Shown in pieces: positions 1 through 10,440 of a stretch of 64,000 bases of DNA. The translations under genes were made by a program, and so were the position numbers. A model generated the notes under the pieces. That model did not search any database, was not told the origin of the DNA, and was given only the letters and a program-made list of their open reading frames with translations. The stretch is from Sthenelais limicola. Taxonomy: Eukaryota > Annelida > Polychaeta > Phyllodocida > Sigalionidae. Location of the stretch: positions 111,388,194-111,452,193 of the forward strand of contig OW804096.1 of NCBI GenBank assembly GCA_942159475.1, in the 5' to 3' direction. Position 1 is the stretch's first letter, and every line of letters starts with the position of its first letter.

Positions 1-958
1 TGACTGAATTGGCGAAACGGACGAAATTGGCCAAACCGGCGAAATTGGCGAAACGGACGAAATTGGCAAAATTGGCGAAACAGACAAAACTGACTGAATT
101 GGCGAAACCGACGAAATTGGCGAAACTGACGAAATTGGCAAAACTGACGAAAATGACTGGCACTGCACCAAACCCATTGGCGAAATTGGCGAAACTGACT
201 AAATTGGCGAAACTGACTAAATTGGCGAAACTGACTAAATTGGCGAAACTGACTAAATTGGCGAAACAGTCAAAATTGGCGAAACTGGCGAAACCGACAA
301 AATTGGCGAAACCGACGAAATTGGCGAAACCGGATAAATTAGCGAAACTGACAAAATTGGCGAACCTGGCGAAACACAAAATCGGCAAAACCGGATAAAT
401 TGGCGAAACAGACGAAATTGGCAAAATTCGCAAAACTGACGAAAATGACTGGCACTGCATTCCAAACCCATTGGCGAAATTGGCGAAAGTGACTAAATTG
501 GCGAAACTGACTAAATTGGCAAAATTGGCGAAACTGGCAAAATTGGCGAAACTGACGAAATTGGCGAAACCGGATAAATTAGCGAAACTGACGAAATTGG
601 CGAATCTGGCGAAACACAAAATTGGCGAAACCTGATAAATTGGCGAAACTGGCGAAACACGAAATTGGCGAAACTGACGAAATTGGCGAAACCGACGAAA
701 TTGGCGAAACTGACAAAACTGACTAAATTGGCGGAATTGGCAAAAGTGACGAAAATGACTTTGGCCCTGCACCAAACCCATTGGCAAAATTGGCGAAACT
801 GACTAAATTGGCGAAACTGACTAAATTGGCGAAACTGACTAAATTGGTGAAACTGACTAAATTGGCGAAACTGGCGAAACTGGCGAAACTGGCGAAATTG
901 ACGAAATTGACTTTGGCACTGCACAAAACCCATTGACAAAATTGACGAATGGACTGCG
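1..958. repeat. Satellite array, 9/18-bp period
   Basis: The array is built from 9-base steps, AAATTGGCG alternating with AAACTGACT or AAACTGGCG, which gives a strong 18-base period. It is interrupted near 150, 443, 752 and 905 by a module reading GGCACTGCACCAAACCC, so there is also a looser higher-order spacing of about 300 bases. Long open frames on both strands (Lys-Leu-Ala rich on plus, Phe-Ser-Gln rich on minus) are by-products of a repeat length divisible by three and are not genes. The array runs off the left edge of the window. Confidence 0.95.
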
Positions 959-1505
959 CAAAATTCGTTTCGTAGACAGAATTGACTTTGGCGCTGCCAA
1001 AAATCCATTTTGTAGACGAAATTGACTTTGGCAACTCCATCCATCCAAAATCCATTTCGTGAAATTGATTTTGAGACATCACAAAATTCATTTCGTAGAC
1101 GAAATTGACTTTGGCACTGCACAAAATCCATTTCGTAGACGAAATTGACTTTGGCACTGCACAAAATCCATTTCGTAGAGGAAATTGACATTGGCACTGC
1201 ACAAAATCCATTTCGTAGACAAAATTGACTTTGGCTTTGCACAATTTTCATTTCGTAGACGAAATTGACTTTGAGACATCACAAAATTTATTTCGTAGAC
1301 GAAATTGACTTTGGCACTGCACAAAATCCATTTCGTAGACGAAATTGACTTTGGCACTGCACAAAATCCATTTCGTAGACGAAATTGACATTGGCACTGC
1401 ACAAAATCCATTTCGTTGACAAAATTGACTGTGGCTTTGCACAATTTTCATTTCGTAGACGAAATCTACTTTGCAACTGCACAAAATTCATTTCGTTCAC
1501 AAAAT
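959..1505. repeat. Satellite array, 40-bp monomer
   Basis: About 13 head-to-tail copies of a 40-base monomer. Boundaries every 40 bases are plain at 1101, 1141, 1181, 1221 and onward. The monomer carries CTTTGGCACTGCACAAAA followed by CCATTTCGTAGACG. Variants with ATTTTCATTT alternate in places. The copies decay into AT-rich fragments between 1490 and 1609. The same GGCACTGCAC module appears in the neighbouring 18-base satellite, so the two arrays are related. Confidence 0.95.
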
Positions 1506-1609
1506 TCATTGCTGAATGAACAAAATAGTTATTTCATTTACAAAATTCATTTGTAAATGAACAAAATTACAATTTCGTTATTAAATGCCCATTTTGTTAA
1601 CGAAAAAGG

Positions 1610-3668
1610 TTAGTAATCAACGAAATTGTGAGGTTGACACTTGGCGCCCCATATAAAACCTCCAATGAAGCCTTGCATCATTGGTTGCATATTTCCTCCT
1701 TTGAAGGGACATCGAGGGCGTTGTTGACGAACTTGACCCTTCGGGCGTGGCGCTTGAGGCGTCAAAGCCGACTGCACCTCATTAGCCACCTTTGCTGCTT
1801 TCAAAGAGGCTGATAAGTTACCTCTGAATAACCATTCCGGATTCTCTTCTTTCCCATTTGCGACCGACTTGGCATAAGCTTGGTTAATCTTAGGCTTGAG
1901 CAAATCACACCTTTAGGCTGCAATGTACGTTGACCAAATATTAGCTAAAATTGGTAGACATCTAGCAGATTCTTCCCAACGACATCCATTTCTTTATTGT
2001 TCTTTCCTTGTTTCAGGATTACATCTCCGATCGGAGCTAATGTAATCATAGCAGCCGAAATACCCTTCAGCATAGCCCTCAGCGAAATGTCATTGGATCT
2101 GACGTTGTCAACATTAACAGATTTGGTGTTAAATATATCCTGGTCGCGCTTCTGCACCATCAACCCGTCCACATTTTCCGGGCGAAGATAGTCCTCCATT
2201 AAAGACTCAAGATCTTGCTGACTGAAACCTTTATCGAACGAATTGTTGATATATAAAGCCAGATAGGGACCTAGGCCTACCGCTGGCCCTCTCTTATTAA
2301 TCTTCTCCTGCTTGGAGGTGACCTCTTGCAATTTTGTCCAAAGTTCACCCTCCGGATAGGATTCAGACATTAGGCCGTTAGCCTTCTCTTCTTCAGAAGG
2401 CCCCGTAAATGCTTGATTTTGGTTGGCAAAATTTTGAAACAGGGCTCCCATCATCATTTGATTAAAATCTAGGCCTTGAAACCCAGAGGCGTCACTTGAG
2501 TCACCCACCTCGCCGGAAGTTGACGCTTTAAGCGGTCTGGCCACTGTCGACAAAACATCGTCATGCAATGTAAAGACGATGCAAAGACAATGTAATTGCC
2601 GGCGATGCACATCGATGAGGAGGGTTATCGGTGGCTGCATCGTCTTGGCATCGACAAGGGAAAAAAGTTCGGCAACTATGTAATTCATGTTCATGCTTTT
2701 ACATATGGAATCTCATCAACTAGGCATCAGCAATGCATCGGCAACGCATCGCCACAGCCGTTACCTCCATTGACAATGCACCGATGCAAAATCACATCGG
2801 CAGGAAATATCAAACATATTTGATTGATTCATCGGTACCCTTACCGATGCAATTTTTACATCGCCCACTCATCGCTAGTCATCGCTGGCTATTGCCGAAG
2901 GCATAGCGATGACAAGTTGATGCAAAGACGATGCAATAAATTTCACAAACATCTTATCGACTACTTCATCGCCAACGCATAGCCAACAATTTTGTCGACA
3001 GTGGCCGAACCGCTTTAGGCTCCGCACCTGGATCAGCACTGACATCATCGTCCAGAAAGCATACCGCTGGATTGGGTTGTGTAGGCATCTGACTTTTAGG
3101 CTAGTTGCTTGTATAAATGTGGATTGTTCACATTTCCGACGAACTACCCTCCACCCAGCCGTCCCGTTCTCCACCCCACCCCACCCGGGCCCCGGCGCTG
3201 TTCACTCAGTCAGTGAACAGAGCCGCTGGTGTCAGTTGATGTAACTAAGCGGCCGCCAGTTCAAATCATAACACAGGCCTCGAAGGAGGTAAATGGGTTT
3301 ACATCTTCTTTTATGGACAATATTGTTCCAGTAATCGCTGGCTAATTACGTTGCTTACTAACATACGGTAGTACTGAGACCGGAGAAATAGCTGAACGCG
3401 CATCTATTTGTGGGGCAGAGCCATCTATAAGGGTCGATCCATGTTCTATTGCGTTAGTTTAGGGTCCCGGTACGACGTGTTTTTTTTTCTTGAATTAGCC
3501 GATGGCGGCTTTTTCAAAAGCGGTGGTCGCGGAGTGTCAAGGCGTGGAGCTTTCCCGCCACTGACGCCATCTTTTCTAGCTGGAACTTATATTTTCATCT
3601 GCTTTGGTCTGATCGGAATCCGAATCTGACACTTCATGCTCAACATGGGTTTTCTTTCCCCTAGGCAT
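1610..3668 (-). pseudogene. Broken retroelement ORF1 (DIRS-like gag-like), interrupted by a MITE
   Basis: Read leftward. A start codon at 3666-3668 opens a basic then acidic/Ser-rich N-terminus (MPRGKK, then EVSDSDSDQ). The frame is soon shifted, and scraps of plausible coding sequence continue to about 3,400. A long frame then runs from about 3088 to 1945, open on both sides of the MITE at 2531-3014 and joining in frame when that insert is ignored. A frameshift at about 1945 and a stop near 1917 precede a last piece reaching 1610. Near the C-terminus the block WLFRGNLSASLKAAK resembles the LFG-D-L signature that I associate with ORF1 of DIRS/Ngaro tyrosine-recombinase retroelements; this is the only basis for the family call. 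No reverse transcriptase or recombinase follows, because the satellites begin at 1505. It is dead: at least two frameshifts, one stop and one insertion. It could instead be another gag type. Confidence 0.5.
2531..3014. mobile_element. TTA-flanked MITE (Harbinger-like) nested in the retroelement ORF
   Basis: The 484-bp element has terminal inverted repeats of about 25 bp beginning AGCGGT and containing GGCCACTGTCGACAAAA; the left copy is at 2531-2555 and the right at 2990-3014. It is flanked by TTA at 2528-2530 and 3015-3017. Removing the element and one TTA restores the reading frame of the surrounding ORF, which confirms both ends. The interior is full of short CATCG/CGATG motifs and has no coding frame. 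Three-base TWA duplications are typical of the PIF/Harbinger superfamily; the superfamily call rests only on that. Confidence 0.8.
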
Positions 3669-4522
3669 CTAAAATAACAAATTAGAAAATGATTAATTAA
3701 ATTAATATGATTGCAAGTAAAAAAAGAGACAAAATCGGCGCATGGGACCTCTCAATGACAGCAAAAAATTGATAGAAGCAAACCCAAACCGCGGTAAGGG
3801 TTCCCTATAATTGAAAAACGGTGTAAAAACCGAATATATATCAAAAGTAATGGAAAACTCACGGACGGCGCACCGTCACGTTTCCAAACGATCCCCACGA
3901 AGGCGAGTTGAGCCGTGGTTTGACGATCGTTAATCCATAAATTTCTATATTTCTATATTAGAAAAATAATCAGTGACGATAATAATTCGAAAACTCACCT
4001 TAAGAATTGACGATCGAAAATGTGTTGACGCCTGGTCACCACGAAAATCCGCGCGAACTGAAGGTCAGGTGATATCACCGGGCGGAATCTCTATTTAGTT
4101 CCGCACCCAATATGGGCTGCGAGTAAAAACTATCTATTAACGAATAATATCAGATAAGATAAATCATACAGCCATTACATTTCGAGATCAAATTAGCTGG
4201 ATTGCATTATCAATAATTACAAACAGTTTAATGCAATTTTCTTCAGCCTCATGGTTCAGTCGGGGGAAAATTCTCTCTAGTATTGTTGCCAACTTTGTTC
4301 AATTTGATGTAGCCTACGTCTATGCACAATTGGCCTTTGGGTAGGAGACGATTATGTGCAGTGCGCCTTGCCTATGTTTGTGATGAAGAGAATAGCGGGC
4401 AAGATTTCCCACATATCCAGTAGGCCTACAGTTAAGTGATTCCAGCAAGGCTCTGCATGCAGAGGATGCTGGCTGCAAAGGAGGTATGAATGTCATGGCG
4501 GCAGTGGTCGAATAGGACTTAT
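3669..4522. other. Non-coding stretch upstream of the ORF1 remnant
   Basis: No coding frame is supported. It probably includes the untranslated leader of the retroelement, since it lies directly upstream of its start codon on the minus strand. I could not find a terminal repeat that would mark the element's end. A 71-codon minus frame at 4320-4535 has no recognisable features. Confidence 0.5.
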
Positions 4523-4731
4523 AGGGACTGTTCATAATTAATCACTGGGGGGGGGGGTCTAGGAGGAAATGGCCAAAATTCTTGTGCAAAAATGTATGAC
4601 CCCCCCCCCTTCAAGACTTGTGCAAAATTAAAAGCCCCCCCCCCTTCTGGGTCTGTGCAAAAAAGGTGCCCCCTCTAAATCCTCCTAGCCCCCCCCCCCC
4701 AACCCCTAGTGATTAATTATGAACAGTCCCT
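4523..4731. mobile_element. Short MITE with C-tract subrepeats
   Basis: The ends form an inverted repeat: GGGACTGTTCATAATTAAT on the left (4524 onward) and its complement on the right, ending at 4730. The repeat continues imperfectly through a G run on the left (4547-4557) and a C run on the right. Inside are three diverged copies of a unit of about 35 bp, each starting CTTGTGCAAAA or CTGTGCAAAA and carrying a run of C. Flanks read TAT or TTAT on both sides, so the target duplication is probably TAT, but its exact edge is ambiguous. There is no coding frame. Confidence 0.75.
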
Positions 4732-4875
4732 TATCCGAATTAAGTTTGGTGACTGGTGGAGAGGGGCCAAAGCAAAGCAGGACGGGTAATTATGACCAGA
4801 ACAGGGGCCAATTCCACCTGTGTTTACAGTATGTGGGTGCAGGTTCCAATGGACGCAGTGTGGGCCCCTTATTAA

Positions 4876-5977
4876 AGGCAAACGCTACTATCTAGTGGAA
4901 AATGAAAATAAATGTCATTTTTCTGAAACTTTAGTATTTGATTCTTGAAGTGTTTCTGGTCATAAGGATGGAAAAAAATCATTGGGTCGCCGTGCTCATT
5001 TTTGAATTACAGTGCTTCAAAATTTGGCATCTCAAAAGTACCAATGACGACCAAAAAGGGGGCCCATTTTGCAGTACCTCAACTTCATAGTTCATATTTA
5101 CTATTTATATTCACTCAATTTAAGTAAAATTAACAGTTTTAGAGAGAGTATTATTTGGCCAAAAATTCTATGCCTCTTTTCTATAGGGTGCATTGTTATT
5201 TTTATTTTGAAAACAACAAATATATAATGTGAATTTTAAATTAAAAACTCGAAAAAACTCAATTTTTTTCACCATTTTTATAAAAACAATTTTTTTCCCC
5301 TCCCCAGTGAAAATAAATGTCATTTTTCTGATTCATTAGTATATGATTTTTGAAGTATTTGTGTTCTTAAAACTGAAAAAAAATTAATGGGTCACCGTGC
5401 TAGTTTCTGAATTATGGGGCTTTGAAACATGGCTGACAACCCAAAGATCTGCTGCTTTCAAAGTGTTCTATGTTTCCTAAACATGTCTATTTCAGACAGC
5501 TACAATTATTTTTTTAACGTGATGACATACATTTTTTTCCCTATATTTGTGTAGAATATTACCTGCACTATATGTGTAGAAAATTCTGGGACATTTGGAG
5601 TATCCATTTTTGTTTTATTCCCAAAACCGTGAAAGGAAAATGCAGCATTTTCCAATAGACTTGCATGCTAATTGGGTACAACTGAGAGTACCCATAGCTA
5701 GCTCTGTTTCATGTCTATTTCAGACAGCTATAAAAAAAAATCGAACGCGATGACATATATTTTTTTTCCTTTTTATCTGTAGTATATAACCTGAACTGTA
5801 TGTGTAGAAAATTTTGGGACAGTAGGAGTAGCCATTAATTGTTTGTTTTATTCTATAAAATGTGACAAAATGGGCCGTTTCCTCATAGACTGCAATGCTA
5901 AAGGAATAGTGCGTAAAATGCCCGTAGATTTGGTATATGGTAAAGGGGGGCGGGGCAGTGAATAGTAGCGTTTGCCT
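4876..5977. mobile_element. TTAA-flanked DNA element, non-autonomous (Kolobok-like)
   Basis: The 1,102-bp element has 16-bp perfect terminal inverted repeats, AGGCAAACGCTACTAT at 4876-4891 and its complement at 5962-5977. TTAA flanks it at 4872-4875 and 5978-5981. The interior consists of two pairs of diverged direct repeats: about 4900-5040 with 5305-5430, and about 5483-5690 with 5709-5915. It has no coding capacity. TTAA targets occur in piggyBac and Kolobok elements; the termini lack the CCC of piggyBac, so I lean to Kolobok. Confidence 0.8.
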
Positions 5978-5981
5978 TTAA

Positions 5982-6710
5982 AAGTCATTTTAGGGTCAGA
6001 AAAACATCTAATATTGCCACCAAACTTGAGGATATATGAGACATCACCATGCCCTATCTTCATCTTAATTTATTTTCCTTTGATAATTATGGAAAACAAA
6101 TACTAGAACAATATCAACAGGTCATTGTATGCGCTGTATGAAGGTGCATGATGCATGAAACACCCAAATTTTGGAATCGATAATATATATACACCTCCCC
6201 ATCCCCCTCCTCGAAACTGCATACATCTACTCTTCCAACATTTTAGCCACAACTTTAGCCAATGGGTACCCACACTTAACGGATGTTAAGGAGATTGTTA
6301 ACCAATTAACTACGGGCGCACATGTACACATTTTCTGCTAACCTTAACTCACATCCCCGTGGAATTCCATACTTGTCCCCACAAAATCTAATGTTAGATT
6401 ACATTAAATAGCGGTACTTTGACAGATATTTACAGTCAACCCATTTATGATTTTAATATACTATTTACAGAGTTAAGAGATCGATGTGCTATTATTGTTT
6501 GTATTGTAAAATCCCATATGGTTATAGACCAAGTATTAAGGTGGACAGTAGCGTAGAGATTGGTCTACTCAGCGTTTCAGTCTTGACCTTCTTCAGGAGA
6601 GTGAGAGTTTCTAAGATTTGTTTATGCAGTTATGTGTATACAGATTTTAGGTCGATTCTTAGACAAAATAAAACGATTCATTTATACGTTTGAAGTTTCT
6701 ATGCGCACAA
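5982..6710. other. Unique-looking AT-rich DNA, no gene seen
   Basis: Only short frames without recognisable features and a C-rich patch at about 6195-6215. No repeat structure was detected by eye. Confidence 0.6.
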
Positions 6711-6762
6711 AGTGGTCGAAATGGACGTAGGCCATGGGTGAGAAACGTCCATTTCGACCACT
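6711..6762. repeat. Perfect 18-bp stem hairpin
   Basis: AGTGGTCGAAATGGACGT at 6711-6728 is exactly complementary to 6745-6762, with a 16-base loop. It could be a cruciform, the fused termini of a small foldback element, or a hairpin RNA. Confidence 0.85.
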
Positions 6763-8700
6763 GAGTAATTCAATCATTCATTTGGGAAGCATCTTAATTG
6801 GTTCTTAGTTAGGACCTTGCACCTGGTACCGATATCGAAGATGTACGTAAACCCCGGTTGTAAAGTAAGGAGTCTATTAGAACAATGATGTGTTTTCATG
6901 TGTATCACTTGATCTTTCTCCTCACCCAACACCCTACTCCCACCCATACTCGTACACACTCTTCCTCCCAGCACCCAACAGGAGCCCACCTGTCCAGGTG
7001 ATGCGCTAACTATATATAAACACATACTAGGCGAACATATGATTCGCACACCTGGTTGTGTCCACTGAGTAGTCACTCCCCAAGTGCTCGAGGATGGTAT
7101 ATAGGGGGACAAATTGCAAGAAGACAGCAAAATCCAGCATGGTTTAGATTGCAAGGTCCGCAAGAAAAAAGCTAATTCGTTTTTAGACACGAAGTTAGGA
7201 GGGACGACAAAATAGCAGGCTTACTTCAGTGTTGATTGATCTGCTGGGAGATCGAAACGACTTATGTTGAATGACTGGTCACTCTCTCACCCCCAGTCAA
7301 ACTGTTTTAATTTGATTTTGGGTAAGGTTTCAGGAATTGCCGATGTAGCTCTTCATATGCAGGATTCTAATACAAGTAACAGGGAGAGATGGTAAACATC
7401 TATAGTGATGAATCGATGTTCACTATTGTATTTTTAACGATGTAAACCGTTATCTGTTAATTAATGCCCTTATTGAAATACTTCACTTATTCCGGTGTTC
7501 CCTGGGTGTCTTCCATTCCAACAACCAAAATCTTTTTTCTATGTAATGAGGAAGATGTAATAAAATATAAATAATAGGGATTTGTTTCTCCCCATTCTCG
7601 GTCCTTATACTCCTTTCAGATATTGAAGTTGTTTATAATATAACATATCAGGTTAAATTACTCTTTACTGATAAGCAGTGATAGGCCTAACAAGTGTAAT
7701 CCTGTGACTGTTTATGCAAAATACAATGTGATCCAAGTGAAAAATCTTAAAAGAAAGCAGTAGGCTAAGTAGATTTAATCCATCGGGATATAGAGACACA
7801 TTGGAGTTCTGTTAAAATGCAAGGGAGATGGTTCCCTCTTGACAAATAGAGTAGACACATAGACTAGGCAAATACGTCGATTTCTTAATGAATTAATTAT
7901 AAACCGGCTAGTCAACAAACTCCTTTTCCTTCTTTAAATATCTTGTTGGTCAATGTTGTCGTCAGGGTGGATGTCTTGGTGCATGCATATGATTTTCAAT
8001 ATTTACAGTTCCATTATCCATCACAACTGTTTTCTAGACTTTATATTTTTGATGATGCATAATAGAAATGGCAAGAAACAGTGATATTGTATGACTATGT
8101 ACAACGTATATGATATATCTGTGGTACTATTGAAGGTCTTTTAATATGTGTGCTGTCTGCTGGTGGTCAGTACAGTTGTCCTATACCCCAGTGGGCATGC
8201 AGTGCTGGTCATCTCCATACAGCAGAGCTGTGAGACTACTCTTACATTATTTTTAAGAGACATCAGCCAGAGGGCATGGTATTCCCCTTTAGTCTGTATT
8301 TCTTAATGTAACCATATTGTATAGCTTCCTATGTCCGAACTTTGCATGTTGTGTGAACCTGTTGTTCCATTCCTTTCATTAATTATTCATTACTGAACAC
8401 GTCTTACTATCTATATACTCACACCTAGCCTGGACTAGTATGAAGTTGGGGTCCTTTTGGGCTTGTATGTCGGCAGGCAGGACAAGATTGCTTCAGAATT
8501 ATTTCTTGGTTATAATTTATATGCTACGAGATTTGAACCTGAGATCACTACAATTATTGCCGTGACCAACCACCTAAGGGCAGCACTGTATTCAGGCCCG
8601 CTGTTTGGACGAAACAATGTGAGATGAGTTTCATCCATTTTTGAGAGGGGGCAGTGTAGTGCTTCTGGTGGTTGGAATCTGGTTATGACCTGCTGAAGTT
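6763..8700. other. No supported gene
   Basis: A 138-codon minus frame at 6774-7190 has no recognisable domain and no splice context, so I do not call it. The rest is AT-rich unique-looking DNA. Several scattered AATAAA strings have no associated coding exon. Confidence 0.6.
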
Positions 8701-8704
8701 GTGC

Positions 8705-8805
8705 CAGCCTCGATAGCTCAGATACCTTGATAGCTTGCGCCCGATAGGGCAGTGGAACGTAAATCCAAAGGTTGGGGTTTGGTCCCCCGTCCAGGCGCAG
8801 GCATT
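8705..8805 (+). mobile_element. tRNA-derived SINE-like head
   Basis: TAGCTCAG (about 8714) resembles a pol III A box. GGGTTTGGTCCCC about 60 bases downstream resembles a B box. Between them a gapped tRNA-like arrangement includes GGGCAGTGGAACG and TAAATCCAAAGG. The would-be acceptor and anticodon stems do not pair well, so this is not a functional tRNA gene. The tail and target duplications were not identified. Confidence 0.5.
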
Positions 8806-8815
8806 TTCCAGCAGG

Positions 8816-9905
8816 TTCACTACATATGTATGATATTATAATCCATCTATAATCAGATATGTTGATTAACTTGTGATGGTGGTAAAATATGATATGAGTA
8901 ACGTAAATCTGTAGTATATGACCTACAATTACACAAAGATAATCTGACCAAACTGCCTCCTATAGTAAAACATGTTTTTTTTCCAAGCAACCATAGAAAA
9001 TAAAAGAAGTAGGTGATGGGTACATGTATTTAGTATTAACGTCTTAATTATGCACTAAGAAATAATCCTTGAAGGTTTTATGCAAATACAAGAGGCTTTG
9101 CCTCTTGAGCCCACATAGTAATATGAAATAGCCATACAGAACGAAAAACCTGATGGAAAGAGGCTAAAAAATTCTCTATACAAATAAATAATATTTACAG
9201 GTAGAGTGCACACAGCATCTTCATTATATAGTTTCTATAACTGTTGCCTGCGATTACATAAGCCTACTGCTATGCACGGTAAGCAGTGTGAGGGAAAGCA
9301 AGCTGTGGTGGAGGGGGGAGGGGGGAGTCACGGCCCTATGGAGGACATAGTTGCTTGACCAGGGGCAAGTAAACAAACACAGAAATGTCCGAGTGGTTGC
9401 CGAGTGGTAAAGAACAGGAAAATTGGTATTTCTTCACAATTTTTCAGGGGATCAGCGATAGCGGTCCCCTGCTCTACTTTCAATATGATGGAAGCTAACA
9501 CAACTTTTACAGGTTTGGTTTGCCCCTTCTTTGTAACTTCACAGCATCAGGTTGAAGCATCTTTTTTTTTGTTAAAAGATATCCTGCCTTCTTGCCTTTT
9601 AAATGCTAAACACGAGATTATTATTTGTGTTAAAAGATATATAATAGAGAAAAGGGTGAAAATCCTGATGGAACATGAAGTACGTCTGTTTATATGTTGA
9701 AATAGGCAGTGGAAGCGCAAATGGTAGGTACTGACTAAATACTAGGCACCAGGCTACCAATGTGATATATCTACTACCTACACTGACTTAGGACCACTAA
9801 TTTAAGGTTAGGTTTAGGGTTATAATAAGTATTGTAGATACAAGCGCCAGACTACTAATACTGCTATATCACCATTATCCACTGGTTTCTTATATCATCA
9901 TGCAG
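8816..9905. other. No supported gene
   Basis: A 98-codon plus frame at 9404-9700 shows no recognisable motif. There is a G-rich patch at about 9312-9330. Nothing else stands out. Confidence 0.55.
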
Positions 9906-9910
9906 GTGCC

Positions 9911-10440
9911 CTATGCCCGAATTTGCTCGAATTGTTGATCGGTTAAAGCTAAAATTTGTTGCCACTTATCAAACTTTTCTCTCTCTACCTTTCGTAATAA
10001 TACAAGGTTATTGTATGATAATTTTGATGAACAAATCATGAGGTCTATCTTATTACTGCCAATAGTCACATTGAGGATACCTCTATTTGCAGTTTCACCT
10101 TGAGATTTGATTAAATTAATCCATTTCTTTGGTACAACTTCATTTGAAATTCTCCAGTACGCGTGCAAAGGGTAAAAAGCATTAGCTTCAATGATTTCAT
10201 TCATCGTCATTATATTTCCTTCTTCATTTATTATGTCGCCTACTGCTGTTATACCTCGGTCTTTCCACTTCTTCCAGTATAAATAATCACCTTTATGCTT
10301 GATGAATTTGTTATACCATAATCTCTCTTGGAGCATATCACTAGCGTTGAGAAGTTCGTGTTTATATTAGTATTTGTTCCATATAGTGAATAATTCTGAA
10401 TAAAAAGCATTTAGTGACTTTTTTGGTTTCGAACGTGGGA
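9911..10440 (-). pseudogene. L1-clade LINE ORF2, C-terminal fragment
   Basis: The frame read leftward from about 10,340 to 9911 contains LWYNKFIKHKG, YWKKWKDRGI, VGDIINEEGN and a Trp-containing tail. This is the order seen just after the reverse-transcriptase thumb in L1-like LINE proteins (LWyN, yykkW..kGi, inDi...G). The frame continues upstream as HELLNASDML but meets a stop near 10,370. Similar-looking coding (IQNYSLYGT) persists to about 10,440. The reverse-transcriptase core is absent. The fragment is oriented so that its 3' end lies at the low coordinate, about 9,900. Family inferred from motifs only. Confidence 0.75.

Noticed and set aside
9..1509. Several open frames of 60-246 codons on both strands, including a Lys-Leu-Ala repeat protein
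   Set aside because: They result from satellite units whose length or composition avoids stops; no start context, no non-repetitive sequence, and frames overlap on both strands.
6774..7190. 138-codon minus frame
   Set aside because: No domain, biased composition or splice context; this length is possible by chance in 64 kb.
9404..9700. 98-codon plus frame
   Set aside because: No recognisable motif and no supporting signals.
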